Source: Candidatus Saccharimonadota bacterium
Lineage (GTDB): Bacteria > Patescibacteriota > Saccharimonadia > Saccharimonadales > Saccharimonadaceae
NCBI GenBank assembly: GCA_017514805.1
Contig: JAFWIP010000004.1
Span: 47,690 to 111,689 of the forward strand
Direction: 5' to 3'
Length of the DNA stretch: 64,000 nt
In this document: one piece after another, positions 31,952 to 41,323 of the stretch
How positions within the stretch are numbered: position 1 is the first letter of the stretch
How the letters are laid out: every line of letters begins with the position of its first letter
Made by a program: the position numbers and the translations under genes
The notes under the pieces: generated by a model
Databases searched by the model: none
What the model saw: only the letters and a program-made list of their open reading frames with translations
What the model was told of the DNA's origin: nothing

Positions 31952-32672
31952 GCTCGTCTGGGCAGTCGGCAAGGACTTTTTGCATAGCAAGTTTTTCGGC
32001 TGGGGTAACCCAGAGCTTGTATTTGTACTTTACGGAGATTTGGCGGGCAACATATTGGCATTTAAAGGCCTCGTTGCTCGGTAGCCAGGTGTCGGCAGCC
32101 TGATCAGATTTCTCCTGATTGGCGGGCCCATCGACAGCTAGAAGATTAAGCGGGTCCTGGCTCACTTCATAACGTTGCTCTTTTGTAAGGAGTGCCGCGC
32201 CCGAAGCCCAGGCATTACTAAGCGCAACAACATGATCGATCTGAACTGCACTAGAAGTGTCTTGGCCACGTTCGAACTGAATCGTCTTGCCAGTATATGG
32301 ATCATTTAGCATGCCGGCTTGAACTTTACAGCTGCCCGCTTTATACTCAACGTCTTCTAAATCGCGAGCGAGGATTGCTTCGCGCGTATTGCAGCCATTC
32401 GCAGTCATTCCCCAGCTATCATAAAAAGCTTTACGATAATATTTCTGTTCCGTATATTTATCTTTTACGGCAAGATTCTCGAGAACATCCTTTGCGAGAA
32501 GCGAATCAGCTTTCGTTTGCTCAAGTTTATAGTCAGGCAAATTATCACTAAATCCTAGCTGACTGGCATATTCATATGCTTTAGGATTTAGCAAAATAAA
32601 AACGCCAAAAGCTAGCGCGGCAATAATCACCGCGCCAATGCGTCGCGTCTGATAACGTGTCAGACGAGACAT
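31929..32672 (-). CDS. Secreted/anchored HNH endonuclease (DUF1524-like)
   Basis: 247 aa. N-terminal membrane segment (about 11-28), then CNTREAILARDLEDV, DPYTGKTIQFERG, the HNH-type core VQIDHVVALSNAWASGA with His as likely general base, DPLNLLAVDGPANQEKSDQA and a C-terminal ISVKYKYKLWVTPAE. This matches secreted DUF1524/HNH proteins of Actinobacteria and CPR. An external nuclease could supply nucleotides to an organism that cannot make them (inference). Starts 3 bases after rubrerythrin, so co-transcribed. Four Cys may form disulfides. Confidence 0.82.
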   Translation of the reverse strand: MSRLTRYQTRRIGAVIIAALAFGVFILLNPKAYEYASQLGFSDNLPDYKLEQTKADSLLAKDVLENLAVKDKYTEQKYYRKAFYDSWGMTANGCNTREAILARDLEDVEYKAGSCKVQAGMLNDPYTGKTIQFERGQDTSSAVQIDHVVALSNAWASGAALLTKEQRYEVSQDPLNLLAVDGPANQEKSDQAADTWLPSNEAFKCQYVARQISVKYKYKLWVTPAEKLAMQKVLADCPDEPTRGLEN

Positions 32673-32675
32673 ATT

Positions 32676-33215
32676 TTAATAATTCTCTGCTTGAATTTCG
32701 AAGTATGATTGCGGATGCTTACAAACTGGACATTCTTCTGGAGCAGAGTCGCCAATATGAATATAGCCACAATTGCGGCACTTCCAAACTGTTACGCCAT
32801 CGCCCTTAAATACCATACCCTTTTCGATATTCTCAACAAGTTTGAGATAGCGCTCTTCATGATGTTTCTCAATTTTGCCAACTTTTTCAAAAAGCTCAGC
32901 AATTTCATTGAAGCCTTCTTCGCGAGCTTCTTCGGCGAATTTCTTGTACATATCAGTATACTCATAATTCTCGCCCGCAGCAGCATCCTTGAGGTTCGTC
33001 ATCGTATCGGCAACGCCGTCATGAAGAAGCTTGTACCAAATCTTGGCATGCTCTTTTTCGTTGTCGCTAGTCTCTTGAAAGATAGCAGCAATCTGTTCAT
33101 AGCCCTCTTTTTTTGCTTTGCTAGCATAGAACTGATATTTAACGCGCGCTTGTGACTCACCAGCAAATGCGGCATTGAGATTTTTCTCTGTTTTAGTTCC
33201 TTTGATTTCTGCCAT
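32676..33215 (-). CDS. Rubrerythrin
   Basis: 179 aa. Ferritin-like diiron domain (about 1-135) with the E/ExxH ligands ([56 protein letters not shown]) and a C-terminal rubredoxin domain ([13 protein letters not shown] ... CPVCKHP) with two CxxC pairs binding one iron. Reduces hydrogen peroxide. Strong AGGAGG site. First gene of a unit with the HNH nuclease. Confidence 0.95.
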   Translation of the reverse strand: MAEIKGTKTEKNLNAAFAGESQARVKYQFYASKAKKEGYEQIAAIFQETSDNEKEHAKIWYKLLHDGVADTMTNLKDAAAGENYEYTDMYKKFAEEAREEGFNEIAELFEKVGKIEKHHEERYLKLVENIEKGMVFKGDGVTVWKCRNCGYIHIGDSAPEECPVCKHPQSYFEIQAENY

Positions 33216-33257
33216 AATCCTCCTATTTTCTATCTATTTTAACAGATTAGCCGCTGA

Positions 33258-33266
33258 TGGTATAAT
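33258..33266 (+). promoter_or_regulatory. Extended -10 of ruvB, predicted leaderless
   Basis: TGGTATAAT, 7 bases before ATG 33274. Confidence 0.6.
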
Positions 33267-33273
33267 AATAGAT

Positions 33274-34275
33274 ATGGCAATTGAACGCGTAATTGATACA
33301 AGCCTGCATGAAGACGACAGCGATGAGAGTATCGTCGAATTTAGCTTGCGTCCAAATTCTTTTGATGAATATATTGGCCAGGAACGCCTGAAAACTAATC
33401 TGAGACTGGCAATAAAAGCCGCAAAGAAACGTGGCGAGGTACTAGATCATATTCTGTTACATGGGCCTCCTGGACTCGGTAAAACTACAATGGCTGGCGT
33501 AATTGCACGCGAAATGAATGCAAACTTGCGCGCTACTTCTGCTCCATCGATTGAAAAGGCTGGCGACCTTGCAAGTATTTTGACGAGCTTGTCCGACGGA
33601 GACATTCTATTCATTGACGAGATTCACCGCCTACGCCGTGCAGTCGAGGAAATTCTCTACTCTGCGATGGAGGATTTTAAACTCGACATCGTGATCGGTA
33701 AAGGCGCAACCGCTCATAGCGTGAAGCTTGATTTGCCACGCTTTACTTTGATTGGTGCGACCACGCAGGCAGGTAGCCTCGCTGGCCCGCTACGCGACCG
33801 TTTTGGCCATAGCTTCCATCTAGAGTATTATGACGAAAATGATATTCAAAAGATTATTGAGCGCTCGGCGAAATTACTCGAGACGAAAATCGAGCCAGAC
33901 GCGGCCGCGCTTCTTGCACAACGTTCTCGCCTGACTCCACGTATTGCCAACCGCTTGCTGAAGCGCGTGCGCGATTATGCCGACGTAAATGGCGACGGAA
34001 TAATCGACATGAGTTCTACAACTAGCGCACTAGAAATGCTTGAAATCGACGAGTATGGTCTAGATCCAGCAGATCGCAATATGCTTTCATTGATGATTGA
34101 TCGTTACGGACATCGCCCAATTGGCCTTACGACTATTTCCGCGTTAACCGGTGATGAGGCAGCAACGATCGAAGATTACTACGAACCATATCTCATGCGT
34201 CTTGGCATGATTGAGCGCACGCCAAAAGGCCGCGTCGCAACCGAACTTGCGCGCAAACATCTTGGCAAAGCGTAA
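33274..34275 (+). CDS. ruvB: Holliday junction DNA helicase subunit RuvB
   Basis: 333 aa from the ATG at 33274, which is set by the -10 seven bases upstream; a longer frame from 33175 runs through the promoter and is rejected. AAA+ motor: Walker A HGPPGLGKTT, Walker B LFIDEIHRL, sensor/Arg-finger GPLRDRFG, and the C-terminal winged helix LTGDEAATIEDYYEPYLMRLG. The stop abuts the murJ stop in TAATTA. Confidence 0.97.
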   Translation: MAIERVIDTSLHEDDSDESIVEFSLRPNSFDEYIGQERLKTNLRLAIKAAKKRGEVLDHILLHGPPGLGKTTMAGVIAREMNANLRATSAPSIEKAGDLASILTSLSDGDILFIDEIHRLRRAVEEILYSAMEDFKLDIVIGKGATAHSVKLDLPRFTLIGATTQAGSLAGPLRDRFGHSFHLEYYDENDIQKIIERSAKLLETKIEPDAAALLAQRSRLTPRIANRLLKRVRDYADVNGDGIIDMSSTTSALEMLEIDEYGLDPADRNMLSLMIDRYGHRPIGLTTISALTGDEAATIEDYYEPYLMRLGMIERTPKGRVATELARKHLGKA

Positions 34276-35916
34276 TTATTTCTTTGGCTCGACTTTTGCG
34301 TTTTTGAAGAAAATCTTTACAAGGCGATCGATAATTGGTCGCACCTCTTTGATTTTGAAGACAACGCAAATAAAGAGATAGAAGGCGAGACTTACAATTG
34401 AAATAATACAGAACTTCGGGAAGGTCGAGAAGAAGGAGTTATCGCTCGCGCGAAGTGGTAGCAATTTCGTCAGGATATATGAGACTATACCCGCGAGCAC
34501 CGCAGCAATCGTCATCTTGAATGCAGTAATCCAGAATACGCGATCGAGAAGATGGCGTTCGCGATTTTGAATTAACAGAAGCATGCCGACCTCAAATACG
34601 GCAGAGATGCTCGTCGCATAAGCGAGGCCTTCTGGGCCAAAATTCCAAACACTAAATAATACCGCAAAAACAATCTGAACAACAAAGGCCGCAACGGAGA
34701 TAATAAGCGGAGTTTTTGCATTTTGGCGCGCATAAAAACCGCGCGCAACAATATGATACATCGACTGCGTAATAATCGCGATTATAAATGCGCCGAGCAC
34801 ACTCGCAATCTTCGGATCGCCACCGTTTTTAATAAAGTTCACGACATAGCCGCGTGTAAAGAACGCGATAAGCGCAATCGGCATCGATATTAAAATAATA
34901 GTACTAAGCGCTGAGCGATAGGTCTCACGGAAAGCCTCTTTATTCCCCCGTCCCGCTTCTTCGGTAAGCTTCGGAAAGAAGGCTGTAGAGATTGCGACAC
35001 CAATCAAGTTCACCGGCATCGAATGAAGACTCGAGGCCTGTTGATATGCGCGAATTGACTGCTCGCCCATGCGAGAAGCGAGGTTCGTATTAACGATGCT
35101 CATAACATAGTCGATACCCTGATCAGCAGAACGTGACGGCAAAAGACGAAGTACCGTACGGAAACCCTGATTACGCCAGCTGATTTTGAAATTATAATCA
35201 AAACCAAGGCCGACGAGGCCAATAATACTAACCGCGAGCTGCAAGAGTGCGCCAAAGACGACGCCAAGCGCGACACCCATAATACCACCCTCAAAGAGCT
35301 GGACGCCAAAGATATTTATACCGTTCGTAAAGACAAGAATACCGACGATAATGCCAACATTATAAAGAGCTGGTGCAAGCGAGTAAAAGATGAAGCGGCC
35401 AACCGCCTGCTGCATACTCGAAAGAACCGTAGAGATCGAGAATAAGAATGGGTTAATTGCAATCACGCGCATCATATTGATAGCGAGCGACATTGCCGAC
35501 TCGTTTAGGCCTGGCGCAACAACATAGCGAACAAGCGGATCAGCAAAGATCATAATGAGAATCGAAGCAACAAGGCTAACGAATGCGAGGAAGTTAAGCG
35601 TACTCGTGCTGAGCTCCCAAGCAGATTTTTTATTGCCGGCAACAAGACGCTGATTAAAAACTGGGACAAAAGTAACAGCAAGTGCACCTGAAGTGATAAT
35701 GAAGTACAAGAAATCTGGAACCGTAAATGCGGCCGTATATGCATCGAGACCGGCCGGGTAGGTATCGTAATACATAGTATTTAGCCAGCGGTCGCGGAAG
35801 ATACCGAGAAGCGCAGAAATCAAAGTCGAGCTCGCAATAACGATTGCGGCGGTCTTAACAGAAAGCCGTTGATTCGCCAGTGAGACAACCGAACGAAAGT
35901 GAATTTTGCGCTTCAT
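34276..35916 (-). CDS. murJ: Lipid II flippase MurJ/MviN
   Basis: 546 aa with about 14 membrane segments. Moves lipid II across the membrane for peptidoglycan synthesis. Family marks: LISALLGIFRDRWLNT near the N-terminus, AYTAAFTVPDFLYF, FVPVFNQRL, GVAISTAFFPKLTE and ARGFYARQNAKTPL. Monocistronic, with GGTATAAT ending 9 bases before ATG. Together with the MurA fusion it shows that this organism builds its own peptidoglycan. Confidence 0.93.
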   Translation of the reverse strand: MKRKIHFRSVVSLANQRLSVKTAAIVIASSTLISALLGIFRDRWLNTMYYDTYPAGLDAYTAAFTVPDFLYFIITSGALAVTFVPVFNQRLVAGNKKSAWELSTSTLNFLAFVSLVASILIMIFADPLVRYVVAPGLNESAMSLAINMMRVIAINPFLFSISTVLSSMQQAVGRFIFYSLAPALYNVGIIVGILVFTNGINIFGVQLFEGGIMGVALGVVFGALLQLAVSIIGLVGLGFDYNFKISWRNQGFRTVLRLLPSRSADQGIDYVMSIVNTNLASRMGEQSIRAYQQASSLHSMPVNLIGVAISTAFFPKLTEEAGRGNKEAFRETYRSALSTIILISMPIALIAFFTRGYVVNFIKNGGDPKIASVLGAFIIAIITQSMYHIVARGFYARQNAKTPLIISVAAFVVQIVFAVLFSVWNFGPEGLAYATSISAVFEVGMLLLIQNRERHLLDRVFWITAFKMTIAAVLAGIVSYILTKLLPLRASDNSFFSTFPKFCIISIVSLAFYLFICVVFKIKEVRPIIDRLVKIFFKNAKVEPKK

Positions 35917-35925
35917 ACTATGCTT

Positions 35926-35931
35926 ATTATA
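35926..35931 (-). promoter_or_regulatory. -10 of murJ
   Basis: TATAAT, 9 bases before ATG 35916; nearly leaderless. It lies just before the ftsH stop (35934). Confidence 0.5.
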
Positions 35932-35933
35932 CC

Positions 35934-37829
35934 CTAATCATGAAGTTTTGCTGCGGCTGGCATCGAGGTGCCTTTAAGGATAGCAGCGACTTCTTTTTCC
36001 TCTAATGATTCTTTTTCTAGAAGAGCCTGTGCGAGCGCATCAAGATGCTTCTTGTTAGCTTTAAGAACAGCTTCGGCGCGAGCATTTGCTTCTTTCGTGA
36101 GAGCTTCAATTTCGGAATCAATAATCTCAGAAGTTTTCTCAGAGTAGATTTTTGCGCGGTCGCCGAAGAAGTTTACTTCCTCGGTATTAAAGACCTGGTC
36201 GCGAAGCTTCGTGCCCATACCCTCCTCGGAGACCATCTCGCGAGCAAGCTCGGCAACATGTTGAAGGTCGGAGCTAGCACCAGTAGTAATGCCGTCGGCG
36301 CCAAGAATCAAACGTTCAGCAACACGACCGCCCATTGCGCGAGCAAGGACATCCTTTAGCTCATAGACATTCTTGTAGCTACGATCTTCTGGAGGAAGGA
36401 ACCAAGTGACGCCACCCGTGCGACCACGTGGAATAATCGTAACTTTATGAACAGGATCAGAATCCGGAAGAACATGGCCAACAATTGCATGACCTGCTTC
36501 ATGATAAGCGGTGATCTTGCGCTCCTGCTCATTCATGACCTTTGATTTACGCTCTGGACCAATCGCAACACGCTCAAATGCCTCAGTAACATCATCATTT
36601 GTAATTTCTTTGCGATTGTTGCGAGCAGCACCAATTGCAGCTTCGTTCGCAATGTTTGCGAGATCTGCACCACTGGAGCCAGCCGTCTTTGCGGCAAGTG
36701 CGTTAAGGTCAACATTGTCTGCGACCGGCTTATTTTTGAAGTGAACTTTAAGAATTTCGACACGATCTGTGCGCTCTGGAAGCGTAACATTGACGTGGCG
36801 ATCGAAACGACCTGGGCGAAGAAGCGCTTTATCGAGCATATCGACACGGTTAGTTGCCGCAATTACGATTACGCCAGTTTCATTATCGAAGCCATCCATC
36901 TCGACGAGGATCTGATTGAGCGTCTGCTCATCTTCGCGGCCAGCGCCACCACGCGCATCGCGTTTGTGCGCAACCGCATCAATTTCATCGATAAAGATAA
37001 TGCTTGGGGAATTTTTCTTTGCTTTAGCGAAGAGGTCGCGAACACGAGATGCGCCAACACCTACAAACATTTCAGCAAACTCAGAGCCAGAAATTGAGAA
37101 GAACGGAACATTTGCCTCTCCCGCAACAGCACGAGCCATGAGAGTTTTACCGGTACCCGGATCGCCAGCAAGAAGAACACCGCGCGGGATCTTGGCGCCA
37201 ACTTTTTCATACTTCTTCGGATTCTTAAGAAAATCGACAACCTCGGAAAGATCTTGCTTGGCAGCTTCATTGCCAGCTACGTCAGTAAAGAGAACTTTCT
37301 TTTTCTCGTTGCCATAGACACGTGCTTTTGCTTTGCCGAAGCCCATATTTTGGTTATTCATGCTCTGCGCCTGACGCATCATGAAAATCAAGAAGCCGAT
37401 AATGAGAATCGTCGGAACAATGATAAAAGCCGCATCAAGAATGATGCCAAATACATCAGTATCATCTTCGATTTCGACAGAAACCTTGCCTTCATTGATT
37501 ACTTCCTCAAAGCCCTGCTCCTGGAGAGTACCAGAACCATCTTTGCGCGAAATGATATTCTTTGGCAAATCAGTTTTGTCTTTTGCAGTCACTCTAAGTT
37601 CATTGCCTTTGACCTCAATCTTTTCGAGCTTTTCTGCCTTTGCATAGCTAAGCACTTCTGTGATAGTGCGCTGCTCGGCATTTTTGAAGCCATCGCCATT
37701 AAGACTTGTCGTAAATGAATAGATTAGAAATGCAACTAGTAACCAAAAGATTCCTAGTCTGACAACGTTAAGAAATTTGTTGGGTTTCTGCGGCTTTTTC
37801 TTGCCGGCAGTATTTTTGTATTCTGGCAC
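35934..37829 (-). CDS. ftsH: ATP-dependent zinc metalloprotease FtsH
   Basis: 631 aa. Two membrane segments (about 24-42 and 128-150) flank an external domain; then AAA+ (Walker [10 protein letters not shown] near 223, Walker [33 protein letters not shown]) and the M41 protease with zinc site [12 protein letters not shown] near 443. Degrades misfolded membrane proteins and regulators. GTG start with AGGAGT site; promoter GGTATAAT at 37858-37863 with a 28-base leader. Confidence 0.97.
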   Translation of the reverse strand: MPEYKNTAGKKKPQKPNKFLNVVRLGIFWLLVAFLIYSFTTSLNGDGFKNAEQRTITEVLSYAKAEKLEKIEVKGNELRVTAKDKTDLPKNIISRKDGSGTLQEQGFEEVINEGKVSVEIEDDTDVFGIILDAAFIIVPTILIIGFLIFMMRQAQSMNNQNMGFGKAKARVYGNEKKKVLFTDVAGNEAAKQDLSEVVDFLKNPKKYEKVGAKIPRGVLLAGDPGTGKTLMARAVAGEANVPFFSISGSEFAEMFVGVGASRVRDLFAKAKKNSPSIIFIDEIDAVAHKRDARGGAGREDEQTLNQILVEMDGFDNETGVIVIAATNRVDMLDKALLRPGRFDRHVNVTLPERTDRVEILKVHFKNKPVADNVDLNALAAKTAGSSGADLANIANEAAIGAARNNRKEITNDDVTEAFERVAIGPERKSKVMNEQERKITAYHEAGHAIVGHVLPDSDPVHKVTIIPRGRTGGVTWFLPPEDRSYKNVYELKDVLARAMGGRVAERLILGADGITTGASSDLQHVAELAREMVSEEGMGTKLRDQVFNTEEVNFFGDRAKIYSEKTSEIIDSEIEALTKEANARAEAVLKANKKHLDALAQALLEKESLEEKEVAAILKGTSMPAAAKLHD

Positions 37830-37857
37830 GTTTTACTCCTATAAAGTCAATATAATT

Positions 37858-37863
37858 ATTATA
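37858..37863 (-). promoter_or_regulatory. -10 of ftsH
   Basis: TATAAT preceded by GG on the minus strand; 28-base leader carrying AGGAG before the GTG start. No clear -35. Confidence 0.5.
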
Positions 37864-37887
37864 CCAGAGATGGCGTCTCCGTTCTAC

Positions 37888-37915
37888 TTGACTTATTCTG
37901 GATTTGTTGTAAAAT
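37888..37915 (+). promoter_or_regulatory. Full -35/-10 promoter of the orphan gene at 37965
   Basis: TTGACT (37888-37893), 16-base spacer, TAAAAT (37910-37915), about 43-base leader and GGGGGTGA SD before ATG 37965. Confidence 0.55.
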
Positions 37916-37964
37916 TGCAGTAATCGTTCTTTTACGTCCCGTAGCTTGCAAAGGGGGTGAGAAA

Positions 37965-38549
37965 ATGGCTACTCATAAGATTTTTATCGGAAATTATAGC
38001 GTTACAAAGCAAAAAGTCGGTAATGCACGCTCAGTAGAATACAGTTACGATTACGACAAATATATACTCGAAATCTTCTGGAGAGACGAATGTGTTTTTT
38101 CGAAAGAAAGCGTTATGCCAGGGGATGCTTTTTATGTACAATGCGACGGCGATAAGCCGATCGTAGATTCTCTGCATCTACCAGAGCACCCAAGCGACTT
38201 ATTGATGTTCATCTTGGGCTTCGAAAAAGGTAAACGCAGCCATAATAAACGCGCGTTCAAGGCAGCATTAGGCCGCGAGAGATTAGCTCAGGCTGGCGAC
38301 GATAGGGTTGAATATTATTTCAACGGCAGACATTACGATTTTCGCTATTACAAAGACTCGAAGGGTAAAATTTATCATTTATCCGCATTTATAGCCTGCG
38401 CTTTATCTAGAGACGAGTATCTGGAAATACTAAGCGAATGGCCATATGAGATTCGATATCCGCGTGTTTTTCTGAGAAAGATTTTTACGACAAATTTTGA
38501 GCTAAGTAATAAAGATGTAAATACAATTTTTAAAGCATGGGACGATTAA
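37965..38549 (+). CDS. Orphan hypothetical protein, 194 aa
   Basis: Not recognised. ATG after an AAGGGGGTGA site. Soluble, rich in aromatic and charged residues (RSVEYSYDYDKYILEIFWRD), with a Lys/Arg-rich middle (FEKGKRSHNKRAFKAALGRE) and a strand-like YFNGRHYDFRYYKD. No signal or membrane segment. Alone between ftsH (divergent) and its own terminator. Style of promoter and SD is like the orphan genes at 2042 and 62478. Confidence 0.65.
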   Translation: MATHKIFIGNYSVTKQKVGNARSVEYSYDYDKYILEIFWRDECVFSKESVMPGDAFYVQCDGDKPIVDSLHLPEHPSDLLMFILGFEKGKRSHNKRAFKAALGRERLAQAGDDRVEYYFNGRHYDFRYYKDSKGKIYHLSAFIACALSRDEYLEILSEWPYEIRYPRVFLRKIFTTNFELSNKDVNTIFKAWDD

Positions 38550-38584
38550 AAATCCGGGCCGTAATACTAGACCCGGATTTTTCT
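38548..38584 (+). terminator. Intrinsic terminator
   Basis: Arms AAAAATCCGGG (38548-38558) and CCCGGATTTTT (38572-38582). Confidence 0.85.
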
Positions 38585-38596
38585 TGCAAAATAAAA

Positions 38597-38672
38597 TGGT
38601 CGGGGCGACCCGATTCGAACGGGCGACCTCGCAGTCCCGAACCGCGCGCGCTACCAGCTGCGCCACGCCCCG
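38597..38672 (-). tRNA. tRNA-Pro(CGG)
   Basis: 76 nt with encoded CCA. Acceptor CGGGGCG/CGCCCCG, anticodon loop TTCGGGA, T-loop TTCGAAT, discriminator A. Reads codon CCG. Confidence 0.95.
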
Positions 38673-38688
38673 ACTAGCAGATATTATA

Positions 38689-39594
38689 TCACTCTTTCTC
38701 TAGCTTGACGATTACGTAAGTATCACCCTGCTCTTTATAATTCATTGTAGAATATTCAGCGACGCGCCAACCCGAATGTTCATAACTTGTCCTAGGTTTT
38801 CCCTCAGCATCAATAATTGTAACTTGCCAAATTTCCAAGCGATCAGCCATAGCCTCACCAATATTCTCATAATCATAAACTGGTCGATTGGCATAGAAAG
38901 CTAACACATAGTATAGCTCTTCTGTATCGGCAATTATCGCCGTATTAGAATTGCCGTCTAGTGCAGTAATCGTGCCATAAATATCTTTAGCGTCGGATGC
39001 CTTCAAATTATAGACGAATACGAGACCGACAATGTTAAAAGCAAGCACCGAAACAAAACCCATAAGAGCAAGCATATGGCGATGCTGTTTTTTATTCGTC
39101 TTCTTTGGTCGTCGCCTAAAGATGCTCCAGGCTATCGCGAAAATTAGAGCTATTCCTAAAAGAGTAAGATTGCAAGCATTAACGCGCGCGCCAAAGAAGA
39201 CCAATACCGGCGAGGTCGCCATTAAAAATGAAACCAAGATTGCGACGCGAAGACCACGGCGTTTTTCAAGAAATATATAACAAACTAAGATTATTAGCGC
39301 GCCACTAATAACAGAGAGCATACGCATAGCAAAGTCGGTATAACCAAAACAGTGTGCCCATAGTTTAAGTATTGCAATATAAATCGGAGACTTGCCGTCT
39401 TCTATAGAATTTGCAATGAGCATAGCCGGTTCGCTTTTTGCCAATAATGCATTGTGAGCCTCATTAAGACTAAGCGAATGGTCGACGCGCGGAATACATA
39501 AAAACATGAAAAGAAGCCCCAAAACCATGGGCGCAGCAATGCGAATAATGCGCTTGCGACTTTGGAGATATTTTTCGATATTTCTAGATAGCAT
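38689..39594 (-). CDS. Short PMT/ArnT-like membrane protein
   Basis: 301 aa from the second ATG (the first lies only 4 bases after the -10). The N-half resembles the start of PMT-type glycosyltransferases: a first membrane helix, SLSLNEAHNALLAKSEP where the catalytic Asp/Glu region lies, then GKSPIYIAILKLWAHCFGYTDFAMRMLSVISGALI. Only about five membrane segments follow instead of 9-12, and a small external domain ends the protein (ALDGNSNTAIIADTEELYY). Probably a reduced relative; activity doubtful. Promoter TGCTATAAT 39605-39613. Confidence 0.6.
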   Translation of the reverse strand: MLSRNIEKYLQSRKRIIRIAAPMVLGLLFMFLCIPRVDHSLSLNEAHNALLAKSEPAMLIANSIEDGKSPIYIAILKLWAHCFGYTDFAMRMLSVISGALIILVCYIFLEKRRGLRVAILVSFLMATSPVLVFFGARVNACNLTLLGIALIFAIAWSIFRRRPKKTNKKQHRHMLALMGFVSVLAFNIVGLVFVYNLKASDAKDIYGTITALDGNSNTAIIADTEELYYVLAFYANRPVYDYENIGEAMADRLEIWQVTIIDAEGKPRTSYEHSGWRVAEYSTMNYKEQGDTYVIVKLEKE

Positions 39595-39604
39595 AACCAT
39601 ATTA

Positions 39605-39613
39605 ATTATAGCA
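39605..39613 (-). promoter_or_regulatory. Extended -10 of the PMT-like gene
   Basis: TGCTATAAT, 10 bases before the chosen ATG (39594) and 4 before the upstream ATG. Confidence 0.5.
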
Positions 39614-39639
39614 CTCGAAAAGTCGTCATGCCGTAGGCG

Positions 39640-39648
39640 TGATATAAT
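39640..39648 (+). promoter_or_regulatory. Extended -10 of tRNA-Leu
   Basis: TGATATAAT, 11 bases before the mature 5' end at 39660. Confidence 0.55.
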
Positions 39649-39659
39649 ATGCGTATTAT

Positions 39660-39746
39660 GCCCGCGTGGCGGAATTGGTAGACGCGCTAGCTTCAGGTGC
39701 TAGTGTCTTTACGGATGTGCTGGTTCGAGTCCAGTCGCGGGCACCA
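39660..39746 (+). tRNA. tRNA-Leu(CAG)
   Basis: 87 nt with encoded CCA and a long variable arm. Acceptor GCCCGCG/CGCGGGC, anticodon loop TTCAGGT, T-loop TTCGAGT. Reads CTG. Followed at once by its terminator. Confidence 0.96.
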
Positions 39747-39767
39747 CGAGCAAAGGCTCGTTTTTTT
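39747..39767 (+). terminator. Terminator of tRNA-Leu
   Basis: CGAGC-AAAG-GCTCG followed by seven T, starting at the base after CCA. Its last bases touch the stop of the convergent pilus gene. Confidence 0.85.
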
Positions 39768-41322
39768 ATGGGTATTTTATCTCGCTTTGACCATTATTAC
39801 CTGAGGCTGTAGCGCATGAGCCATTCCCTGGAGTACCAACGCCGTTGATGTAGCTAAGATTCGTCGTACCGCCAGTGCCGGCGACCGAACCATTCGCCCA
39901 CCATGTCGAAGTATAAGTACAAGGAGAGGTGGTGACATAAAAATCTTTCGCAACACCAAAATTTTCTTTGCTATCAGTAGCAAGAGCATAGCTTGAGATA
40001 GGATAGCTTGTGTCAGCCAATTCGATACGAGCTTCTACGCGACGGAATAAGTCATTAGCGCGGCCGGTAGAATCGACCATTGGTTGAACATTTGCAAATT
40101 CTACTAGAGTACAGTTGTCTGGAGTATTACCCATGCCATCATCGACCTTTTTAGAAATAGGCGCTCGTGGGTCGATACATTTATACATCTTTACGGCGAT
40201 ATCCGTCTCTGGGCGACCATATGGCAAATTGACGACTAAGAAGTTAGTCCTCATATTACGATCTCCACCGTTGATTGGAGATGGAACAAAGAAATCAGCA
40301 GAACATGCATAGTTGCTCCAGCTGCCACCGAAGTTGCCCGGATCATCCTCGCAATAGACGTCTATAGGCGTATTGAAACTCTTATTAGCAGAGTAGGCTA
40401 ATGAGTTCTGAGGTAGCACATTAGAATAATTCTCGCCAGCAACAATCTTATGAGCGGTTTTTACGTCATTGTTTTTCGTAGGACGAAGCAACAATGTCCC
40501 GCGGTTAGTAGGCGATGTATCGACAACACCAGCGCTGGCGTAAAAATCCTTTACATCAAAGGTTCCCGACGTCTGCATGTAGGTAACCTGGAGAGCCGGC
40601 GGCACGACTGGATTTGCGCCAAATGAATATCCGTAATCGAAGCTATTACTAAGCACCTGGCGATTAGCAGAAAGCTTACCCATTTTTGTATCATGATCAA
40701 TGCCATGCTGGAAGGTTCCATTTACATTACGAACAGCATCATAATTATCCTGGTCAAACCACTGAATCTGAATGCGATTAATGCTATTTTGCTCAGTTTG
40801 ATTCTCGGCGCGGAGAGGGATGATTTTCGTTGTCGCATCTTCTTTTAATACAGCCAGAAAATCTTCCGTATAAGCAGAAATCTTAACGCAAGTATAAGCT
40901 TGGTCGATAGCGTCAGTATTATAAGTTTGAGTCGTCTGGATAATGGTTTCTAAGTCATCATCATCTGTGCCATGAAGGAATTTGCCGACAGTATTACATT
41001 TTTTCGCAGTCTTCTCTGCTCTTGCTTTGTTACCGAAGGCATTATCATAGTCTGCGCATGATTTGCTACTTCCAGTAGAGTCAGAATACTTACCAAAATT
41101 AATACAGTTTTGATAGCGAAGAAGAACGATTTTCGCATCTTCAATTCCCGCTTGCGCAGAGTTGTAAGCTGATTGAGAAAGACTGTAGTTCGTCGTTCGC
41201 AACGATTCGGCCAACATGATACGCGTGAAGCTTAGCGCAATAACACCAAGCAATGTTGTTGTAAAAATTACAATATAGATCGAGGCGGCGGCTTTTTTAG
41301 TCTTCGCTAAATGCTTCTTCAT
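39766..41322 (-). CDS. PilX/GspK-like pseudopilin, last gene of pilus locus
   Basis: 518 aa from ATG 41322, chosen because it follows the upstream TAA by one base and is preceded by GGAG within that gene's end. Basic leader (KKHLAKTKKAAAS), hydrophobic helix (about 13-33), then LAESLRTTNYSLSQSAYNSAQAGIEDAKI, a PilX/GspK pattern. The Glu5 of ordinary pilins is missing, as in GspK. A large extracellular part follows with several Cys pairs. Fourth pseudopilin after H-, I- and J-like genes; such proteins cap the pilus tip. Confidence 0.75.
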   Translation of the reverse strand: MKKHLAKTKKAAASIYIVIFTTTLLGVIALSFTRIMLAESLRTTNYSLSQSAYNSAQAGIEDAKIVLLRYQNCINFGKYSDSTGSSKSCADYDNAFGNKARAEKTAKKCNTVGKFLHGTDDDDLETIIQTTQTYNTDAIDQAYTCVKISAYTEDFLAVLKEDATTKIIPLRAENQTEQNSINRIQIQWFDQDNYDAVRNVNGTFQHGIDHDTKMGKLSANRQVLSNSFDYGYSFGANPVVPPALQVTYMQTSGTFDVKDFYASAGVVDTSPTNRGTLLLRPTKNNDVKTAHKIVAGENYSNVLPQNSLAYSANKSFNTPIDVYCEDDPGNFGGSWSNYACSADFFVPSPINGGDRNMRTNFLVVNLPYGRPETDIAVKMYKCIDPRAPISKKVDDGMGNTPDNCTLVEFANVQPMVDSTGRANDLFRRVEARIELADTSYPISSYALATDSKENFGVAKDFYVTTSPCTYTSTWWANGSVAGTGGTTNLSYINGVGTPGNGSCATASGNNGQSEIKYP

Positions 41323-41323
41323 T

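Noticed and set aside
33175..33273. N-terminal extension of ruvB
   Set aside because: It runs through the divergent rubrerythrin start and the ruvB -10; family start fits 33274.
36916..37317. 133-aa open frame on + inside ftsH
   Set aside because: Antisense to conserved AAA+ sequence; composition explained by ftsH codons.
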